Position numbers and translations under genes: made by a program. A stretch of DNA of 6,289 bases from an uncultured Akkermansia sp. GTDB taxonomy: Bacteria > Verrucomicrobiota > Verrucomicrobiia > Verrucomicrobiales > Akkermansiaceae. The stretch lies in NCBI GenBank assembly GCA_904502165.1, contig CAJGDB010000098.1, positions 1 to 6,289 of the forward strand, in the 5' to 3' direction. Of this stretch, positions 1 to 6,289 are shown in pieces. Positions within the stretch are counted from its first letter, which is position 1. Every line of letters begins with the position of its first letter. The notes below the pieces were generated by a model. The model was given only the letters and a program-made list of their open reading frames with translations. It had not been told where the DNA came from and ran no database searches.

Positions 1-273
1 CGGCACGAATTTACAGCAGAACACGTCCACCCCTGCGGCATGCAGGTGGATATCGATACACCCGGGGCGATGATGCACCGTATAGGCATCATGCTCTTCC
101 GGCGGGCGCGGAGAAAAACGCCCGATGCGCTCCGGCGACAACACCGCATTACGCAACACACAGATGATGTGCTGGTTACTCATCTCCAGCATGCGGTCAT
201 AATCAGAAGTAGGCAGAGTCAGCAATGGTACGTTCTTGGAGCTCACGCGCGCACTATACACGCCGCAGAGCAT
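1..273 (-). CDS. Partial protein of unknown function, 3' end outside the window
   Basis: This leftward frame stays open for 91 codons from an ATG at 273-271 to the window edge, while the other two minus-strand frames are broken by stops. I do not recognise the product. The visible part has no signal peptide or membrane segment. It is rich in His and Cys near the edge, with HHRPGCIDIHLHAAGVDVFC at about residues 69-88 of the longest version, but this is too little to call a metal site. The start is unclear. The ATG at 273 lies 15 nt after the rlmN stop, yet it sits inside a strong promoter-like sequence (253-281). A transcript from that promoter would begin near 246, where an in-frame GTG (246-244) would give a plausible N-terminus MSSKNVPLLTLP. 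In-frame ATGs at 192 and 183 are further options. No Shine-Dalgarno supports any of them. The frame could be co-transcribed with rlmN, start separately, or both. Confidence 0.55.
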   Translation of the reverse strand, partial: MLCGVYSARVSSKNVPLLTLPTSDYDRMLEMSNQHIICVLRNAVLSPERIGRFSPRPPEEHDAYTVHHRPGCIDIHLHAAGVDVFCCKFVP

Positions 274-281
274 TTCGTCAA
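253..281 (-). promoter_or_regulatory. Predicted sigma70-type promoter for the partial gene at the left edge
   Basis: On the minus strand, TTGACG (281-276) and TATAGT (258-253) are separated by exactly 17 nt. Each hexamer differs from consensus at one base. Transcription would start around 245-248. The promoter lies just past the rlmN stop codon and would let the next gene be expressed apart from the ribH-nusB-ftsY-rlmN cluster. A chance match is possible, but hexamers this good at ideal spacing, in a gene junction, are suggestive. Confidence 0.55.
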
Positions 282-288
282 GGGATTT

Positions 289-1359
289 TTAAGCCCCGGC
301 ACCGCCTGCCGTACGGCGCAAGCGCAACTGCCCGCAGGCAGCATTGATATCATGCCCCTTCTCATAACGCATCGTCACAGGAATCTTCTCGTTCACCAGA
401 GCGCGGCAGAACGCCTTGCAATCCGCCTCCGACGGGCGCACCCAGGGGAGACCTTCCACGGTGTTGTAGGGGATGAGATTCACCTTGGCGTTCAGCTCAC
501 GGGCAACGCGGGCCAGCTTGCGGGCCTCGGGCAGCATGGCATTCACATCCTGAATGAGAATATACTCCAGCGTAATCATGTGTTTGCCCGTGCGATTCCA
601 TTCCTTCAGGGCAGGAATCAGCTCACCCAGCGGCCACTTGCGGTTCACCGGCATCACCTGCGAGCGCACTTCATCACTAGCCCCATGCAGAGAAACCGCC
701 AGGCGCAGCGGCTTGCCGAATGCCGCCAGGCGGCGCAGTCCCGGCACATTGCCAGAGGTGGAAATCGTGATATGGCGAGCGCCGATATTCAGCCCATGAG
801 GGTCCATAATCATGGTAAGCGCCGCCAGCAGGTTATCCATATTGGCCAGAGGCTCACCCATCCCCATGAACACCAGGTTATCCACGCGCTCACCAGCTAT
901 CTCTTCCGCTGCCAGAATTTGCCCCAGAATTTCAGAAGCCGACAGGTTGCGGGTAAAGCCCAGCAGGCCACTGGCGCAGAAACGGCATCCGAAGGCACAG
1001 CCTACCTGTGAAGAAACGCAGAGCGTGAGGCGGGAGCTATGTGCCCCGCCCTGCCCGACGGCGGCAGGGATGATAACGGATTCGACGAGGTGCCCATCCT
1101 GCATACGGGAAAGGAATTTGCGGGTCGCGCCGGTGGTGCTTTCGCTGATTTCAACCACCTGCAGCGGGCGCAAGCAGAAACGCTCCGCCAGTTCCGCACG
1201 CAGAGCCGGGGGCAGATTAGACATCTGCTCAAACGAGGTGGCGCGGTGCCTCCATATCCATTCCTGAAGCTGAGTGGCCCGGAAAGGCTTGTGCCCCATG
1301 CCCCCCAGCAGCTCCACCAAAGCCTCGCGCGTGTACCCGAGCAGACAATCCATAGCCAT
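289..1359 (-). CDS. rlmN: Dual-specificity RNA methyltransferase RlmN (23S rRNA A2503 / tRNA A37, C2-methylating radical SAM enzyme)
   Basis: RlmN uses radical SAM chemistry to methylate C2 of adenosine 2503 in 23S rRNA and of adenosine 37 in some tRNAs, which supports accurate decoding and peptidyl-transferase function; it acts in the cytosol. The 356-residue protein has the family's full length. The N-terminal accessory region (about 1-95) contains PFRATQLQEWIW. The radical SAM core carries the [4Fe-4S] cysteines C121, C125 and C128 in VGCAFGCRFCASG. The two catalytic cysteines are present: C114 in TLCVSSQVGC and C342 in GHDINAACGQL, matching E. coli C118 and C355. GMGEP (166-170) and SLHG (223-226) fit the SAM-binding core. 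The N-terminus is MAMD; the ATG at 1359 lies 2 nt after the ftsY stop, and a second ATG at 1353 is equally possible. No clear Shine-Dalgarno is seen. The spacing implies co-transcription with ftsY and possible translational coupling. Cfr, a related enzyme, is less likely because the AACGQL ending and housekeeping context fit RlmN. Confidence 0.96.
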   Translation of the reverse strand: MAMDCLLGYTREALVELLGGMGHKPFRATQLQEWIWRHRATSFEQMSNLPPALRAELAERFCLRPLQVVEISESTTGATRKFLSRMQDGHLVESVIIPAAVGQGGAHSSRLTLCVSSQVGCAFGCRFCASGLLGFTRNLSASEILGQILAAEEIAGERVDNLVFMGMGEPLANMDNLLAALTMIMDPHGLNIGARHITISTSGNVPGLRRLAAFGKPLRLAVSLHGASDEVRSQVMPVNRKWPLGELIPALKEWNRTGKHMITLEYILIQDVNAMLPEARKLARVARELNAKVNLIPYNTVEGLPWVRPSEADCKAFCRALVNEKIPVTMRYEKGHDINAACGQLRLRRTAGGAGA

Positions 1360-1361
1360 TA

Positions 1362-2210
1362 TCAGAGCAGCGTATTCACATACTCATCCACCCGGAAGGG
1401 GATGAGGTCATCCTTCCCCTCACCCACACCCAGGAACACAGGGGCAATCTTCAATTCATCCTGAATAGCCACCGCCACGCCCCCCTTGCCGGAGCCATCC
1501 ATCTTGGTGACCACCACCGCTGTAAGCGGCGTAGCCTTATGGAATTCGCGCGCCTGCATCAGGGCATTACCCCCTGTTGTGGCATCGACCACCAGGTAGC
1601 AGGCCTGGGGAGCAGCCGCATCCTGCTTGGCAATGGAGCGGCGGATTTTTGAAAGCTCCTCCATAAGATTATGGCGCGTATGCAGGCGCCCCGCGGTATC
1701 GCAAATCAGATACTGCACCCCCTCACTGATAGCCCGGGAATGAGCCTCGTAGCACACCGAAGCCGGGTCCTGATTCTCGCGCCCCTTGTACAAAGGCACC
1801 TGCAGACGGGTTGCCCAGCTTTCCAGCTGCTCCACTGCCGCCGCGCGGAAGGTATCTGCCGCAGCCAGCAGCACTCTATGCCCCTGCTTCTGCAGATAAT
1901 GGGCCAGTTTGGCACTCGTCGTAGTCTTACCAGCACCATTCACCCCCACCATCATCACGACCACAGGCTTACCTTCCTGCGGCTGGGGCAGCACCGGCAG
2001 CTCTGCCGGAAAGGCAGCACGCAGCTGGGCCTTGATGTAGTCTGCAATATCGCAGGCATCCTGCGAATCCTGCTCCTGCAAATCCTCAATGAGAGGCAGC
2101 ACACGTTTGGCGCCGATATCGGACGAAATCAAATCCGCCTCCAGCTCATCCCAGTCAATTTCGGGTTCGCCGAGGAACTTATCTATCAGGCGCGTGAAGA
2201 AGTGGGCCAT
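1362..2210 (-). CDS. ftsY: Signal recognition particle receptor FtsY (SRP GTPase)
   Basis: FtsY is the bacterial SRP receptor. It docks SRP-bound ribosome-nascent chain complexes at the inner membrane, and reciprocal GTP hydrolysis with Ffh releases the chain to SecYEG. The 282-residue protein is a compact NG-domain form. The helical N domain covers about 1-75, with the family pattern [16 protein letters not shown] at 18-33. The G domain has the P-loop [10 protein letters not shown] (89-98), the SRP-type DTFRAAA motif (119-125), DTAGR (171-175), TKMDG (235-239) and the closing [12 protein letters not shown] segment (261-272). The long acidic A domain of E. coli FtsY is absent, as in many phyla. 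The first residues [14 protein letters not shown] could form an amphipathic membrane-targeting helix (inference). Ffh is excluded because there is no Met-rich M domain and the protein ends just after the G domain. The start is 5 nt after the nusB stop, so the gene sits inside the operon; its 3' neighbour rlmN begins 2 nt later. Confidence 0.96.
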   Translation of the reverse strand: MAHFFTRLIDKFLGEPEIDWDELEADLISSDIGAKRVLPLIEDLQEQDSQDACDIADYIKAQLRAAFPAELPVLPQPQEGKPVVVMMVGVNGAGKTTTSAKLAHYLQKQGHRVLLAAADTFRAAAVEQLESWATRLQVPLYKGRENQDPASVCYEAHSRAISEGVQYLICDTAGRLHTRHNLMEELSKIRRSIAKQDAAAPQACYLVVDATTGGNALMQAREFHKATPLTAVVVTKMDGSGKGGVAVAIQDELKIAPVFLGVGEGKDDLIPFRVDEYVNTLL

Positions 2211-2215
2211 GAGTC

Positions 2216-3088
2216 TTATTTCTTAGCAGCAGCGGCAATAATGCCATGAATGAACGGAGCGCTCTTGCTACCGGAGAAAGAATGAGCCAGCGCGGTGGAT
2301 TCAGATACAACGATGGGCACATCCAGTCCCTGTTCCAGTTCGTAGAGGGAAATATAGAGGATGGCCTTATCCACGCAGTCCAGGCGCTCCACCGAATAAT
2401 TGGTGAGCAGAGACTCCAGGCGGCTCTCCATCTGCGGAATACGGGCAATGATTTCACGCACCAGTTCCTCCACCGCAGGACGCAGCTGCTGCATATCCTG
2501 AGCGTGGCGGCCCAGCCCGGCATACTCCTTGTTCTGCACCAGCTCTGCCGGGTTTTCAAACACAGCGCATACCTGCAGCATGCGGGCGCGGCGCTTCATG
2601 GCGGCAGCCAGGCTGTCGAACTGCTGGCGGTATGCCGGGAAATCCGCAAAGCGGGGCTGCAATTCCTGACCCATTGCCACCACCACCGCAGCCAGGCGCA
2701 GAGCATCACCTGTGCGTTGGGCCAGCGGGGCAGTCGAATCGCGCAGCTTATCACCCAGGCTGTACTGCAGAGATTTCAACGCGGCATCAAACGCAACGGA
2801 CTGCGCCACATAGCGCTCAATCTCATCGCGCAGAACCGCCGTTGTCAGGTCTCCGTGCATGCGATTCTCAAGCTGCTCCAGGCGGTCTGCCAGCAGACGG
2901 GCTGAATCCACCGCGTCGCGGCAGGCATGCAGAACCGCCTGAGCCAGGGCCGTACGCAGGTAATCGCGATCCTTCTCCTGAGCAATGGACCAGAACAACT
3001 CCGTATCCACCGGCTGGCAGCCATTGGTCAGATACGTATACAGGAAACTCAGCGCACACTGGCGCACCTTGCTGCGGGAAATAGTCAT
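2216..3088 (-). CDS. nusB: NusB-family transcription antitermination protein, unusually long
   Basis: NusB binds NusE (ribosomal protein S10) and the boxA RNA of rRNA operon leaders to form the antitermination complex. The C-terminal part (about 206-288) matches the family well: ERLDCVDKAILYISLYEL (234-251) corresponds to the usual R..ID.AILR.A.YEL, and the P..V.E...LA..FS...S..F..GI ending follows (258-284). The N-terminus RSKVRQCALSFLYTYL (5-20) matches the first NusB helix. At 290 residues it is about twice the usual 130-160. The extra material (roughly 71-205) is predicted by eye to be mostly helical, rich in Ala, Leu, Arg and Gln, with no recognised domain. The frame runs continuously and both ends look like NusB, so this is an insertion rather than a frameshifted fusion. 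It lies between ribH (16 nt upstream) and ftsY (5 nt downstream); ribH-nusB adjacency is widespread and supports the call. There is no Shine-Dalgarno; the leader is AT-rich. Confidence 0.87.
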   Translation of the reverse strand: MTISRSKVRQCALSFLYTYLTNGCQPVDTELFWSIAQEKDRDYLRTALAQAVLHACRDAVDSARLLADRLEQLENRMHGDLTTAVLRDEIERYVAQSVAFDAALKSLQYSLGDKLRDSTAPLAQRTGDALRLAAVVVAMGQELQPRFADFPAYRQQFDSLAAAMKRRARMLQVCAVFENPAELVQNKEYAGLGRHAQDMQQLRPAVEELVREIIARIPQMESRLESLLTNYSVERLDCVDKAILYISLYELEQGLDVPIVVSESTALAHSFSGSKSAPFIHGIIAAAAKK

Positions 3089-3104
3089 AAAATATAGATA
3101 TCAA

Positions 3105-3626
3105 TTACAGATTCATGCGGAAACCAGCGCGGTTGGCACGGCTGTCCGCCTGTTCATCAATTACAGTCAGCATGGAAAGTGCCGCACGGGCGGCCTCGCG
3201 GCCACGATTCAGCGCGCTGGCAATACAGCGGGCAAAAGCCTGTTCCTCATTATCCAGCAGCAGAACCTCATGCACCACCGGCACCAGGGTATCACAGGAA
3301 ATGCTCAGCAGCTGGGTCGTGATAGCCGAACCAATCAGGTCTGCATGAGCCGTGCTACCGCGCAGAATCACCCCGAGCGCCACCACAGCACTGGGCGTTT
3401 CTCCGCTGGCGGGCTTCAGGATAGCACGCTTCACTATCACAGGCACCTCAAATGCACCAGGCACCCGCACCACATCCACCTTGATGCCCGGAGCATTGCG
3501 TGCCAGTTCATCCAGGCAATTCTCCAGCAATGCATCCGTGTACTTCTCGTTGTAGCGGGAGGCAACCACGGTAATCCGCCCACTGTGATGGCGGTATTCA
3601 ACTTTCTGCGGCAGTTCGGTAGACAT
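3105..3626 (-). CDS. ribH: 6,7-dimethyl-8-ribityllumazine synthase (lumazine synthase)
   Basis: RibH condenses 5-amino-6-ribitylamino-uracil with 3,4-dihydroxy-2-butanone 4-phosphate to give the riboflavin precursor lumazine; it is a cytosolic enzyme that forms pentamers or 60-mer shells. The 173-residue protein is slightly longer than usual because of short tails at both ends. Family landmarks are SRYNEKYTDALL (23-34, with the stacking aromatic as Y25), VPGAFEVP (55-62), GVILRGSTAHADLI (85-98, H94 matching the catalytic His88 of the Bacillus subtilis enzyme), EQAFAR (128-133, R133 matching Arg127) and NRG (140-142, Arg where Lys135 is usual). The usual PV.FG segment reads PVVHE (116-120), so the pocket Phe is a His and the Gly a Glu. 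This is the first gene of the leftward cluster, with a promoter about 50 nt upstream (3674-3702). The short leader, about 40 nt, leaves no room for an FMN riboswitch. No Shine-Dalgarno precedes the ATG. Confidence 0.93.
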   Translation of the reverse strand: MSTELPQKVEYRHHSGRITVVASRYNEKYTDALLENCLDELARNAPGIKVDVVRVPGAFEVPVIVKRAILKPASGETPSAVVALGVILRGSTAHADLIGSAITTQLLSISCDTLVPVVHEVLLLDNEEQAFARCIASALNRGREAARAALSMLTVIDEQADSRANRAGFRMNL

Positions 3627-3673
3627 AGCGGTGAAATATACATACAGGCAGCGTCAGAGGCTGCTTCAAGGGC

Positions 3674-3702
3674 ACGCTACCACAAGCCGGAGTCATGGTC
3701 AA
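3674..3702 (-). promoter_or_regulatory. Predicted sigma70-type promoter of the ribH-nusB-ftsY-rlmN cluster
   Basis: On the minus strand, TTGACC (3702-3697) is followed after 17 nt by TAGCGT (3679-3674). The -35 box is one base off consensus; the -10 box keeps the key T, A and final T. Transcription would begin near 3666-3668, giving a leader of about 40 nt before the ribH ATG at 3626. A run of seven T on this strand (3721-3715) lies just upstream of the -35 box and could act as an UP element. It is the only good promoter candidate I see upstream of ribH. Confidence 0.6.
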
Positions 3703-3721
3703 GCGTAAAGTAGCAAAAAAA

Positions 3722-3761
3722 CGCGCGTGTATTCGCGTCATGCCCGCTGCGTATACGCGCG
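3722..3761. repeat. GC-rich imperfect inverted repeat between the divergent promoters
   Basis: The left arm CGCGCGTGTAT (3722-3732) pairs with the right arm ATACGCGCG (3753-3761), with two unpaired bases (GT at 3729-3730) and a 20-nt loop. Within it, GCGTATACGC (3749-3758) is a perfect 10-bp palindrome. The element fills most of the space between the two -35 boxes (3702 and 3768), the position expected of an operator serving one or both promoters. It lies upstream of both predicted transcription starts, so it should not be a terminator or RNA leader structure. A regulatory role is inference; GC-rich spacer by chance is possible. Confidence 0.35.
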
Positions 3762-3767
3762 GGGAAC

Positions 3768-3796
3768 TTGACACCCGGAAACCGAAAGCGTAACAT
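3768..3796 (+). promoter_or_regulatory. Predicted sigma70-type promoter of ppdK
   Basis: TTGACA (3768-3773) is a perfect -35 consensus and is followed after exactly 17 nt by TAACAT (3791-3796), which keeps the conserved T, A and final T of the -10 box. Transcription would start near 3802-3805, giving an AT-rich leader of about 35 nt before the ppdK ATG at 3838. The strength of the match fits the heavily biased codon use of the gene, which suggests high expression. Confidence 0.7.
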
Positions 3797-3837
3797 GGAC
3801 ACCTTATCAATTTTTTCACACACAGAAGTATACAAAG

Positions 3838-6289
<2,452 letters not shown>

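Noticed and set aside
274..300. Possible terminator after rlmN
   Set aside because: There is only a weak GGG/CCC pairing around an A-rich stretch (GGGGCTTAAAAATCCC), with no U-tract after it on the transcribed strand.
40..1011. A 323-codon open frame on the plus strand
   Set aside because: It is antisense to rlmN and to the left-edge frame. The product is rich in His, Gln and Arg and has no recognisable domain, while the opposite strand has clear RlmN motifs.
2246..2905. A 219-codon plus-strand frame opposite nusB
   Set aside because: The His/Gln/Leu-rich product resembles a shadow, and the NusB frame on the other strand is supported at both ends and by its neighbours.
3627..3667. Possible FMN riboswitch before ribH
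   Set aside because: The leader from the predicted start is only about 40 nt, far too short for an RFN element, and none of its conserved helices is visible.

Overview
The window looks like an ordinary bacterial chromosome segment, GC-rich, with strong C/G preference at third codon positions in the right half. It holds a leftward gene cluster at 289-3626 and a rightward gene at 3838-6289. A short intergenic region separates them and carries two back-to-back sigma70-type promoters. The order ribH-nusB-ftsY-rlmN, a long NusB, a compact FtsY without an acidic N-terminal domain, and start sites without Shine-Dalgarno sequences suggest a Verrucomicrobiota member, possibly an Akkermansia relative. 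That assignment is inference from recalled gene order and style, not from any search.

Left edge (1-288): a partial leftward reading frame of unknown function leaves the window at base 1. A near-consensus promoter (TTGACG-17-TATAGT) overlaps its first possible ATG, so its true start is uncertain.

Leftward cluster (289-3626, transcribed from right to left): ribH (lumazine synthase, riboflavin pathway), nusB (transcription antitermination, unusually long), ftsY (signal recognition particle receptor GTPase) and rlmN (23S rRNA/tRNA adenosine-C2 methyltransferase). Gaps are 16, 5 and 2 nt, with no terminator between genes, so they are very likely one operon. NusB (rRNA transcription), RlmN (rRNA and tRNA modification) and FtsY (delivery of ribosomes to the membrane) share a ribosome theme. 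RibH is a metabolic passenger, as in the widespread ribH-nusB pairing.

Intergenic region (3627-3837): a leftward promoter for ribH, a GC-rich imperfect inverted repeat, and a rightward promoter for ppdK.

Right part (3838-6289): the first 817 codons of a pyruvate, phosphate dikinase, cut by the window edge before the C-terminal pyruvate-site cysteine. Its strong codon bias suggests high expression.

I found no mobile element, CRISPR array, RNA gene or evident new system. The most unusual points are the enlarged NusB, substitutions in the RibH substrate pocket, a Ser at the regulatory Thr position of PPDK, and the general lack of Shine-Dalgarno sequences.
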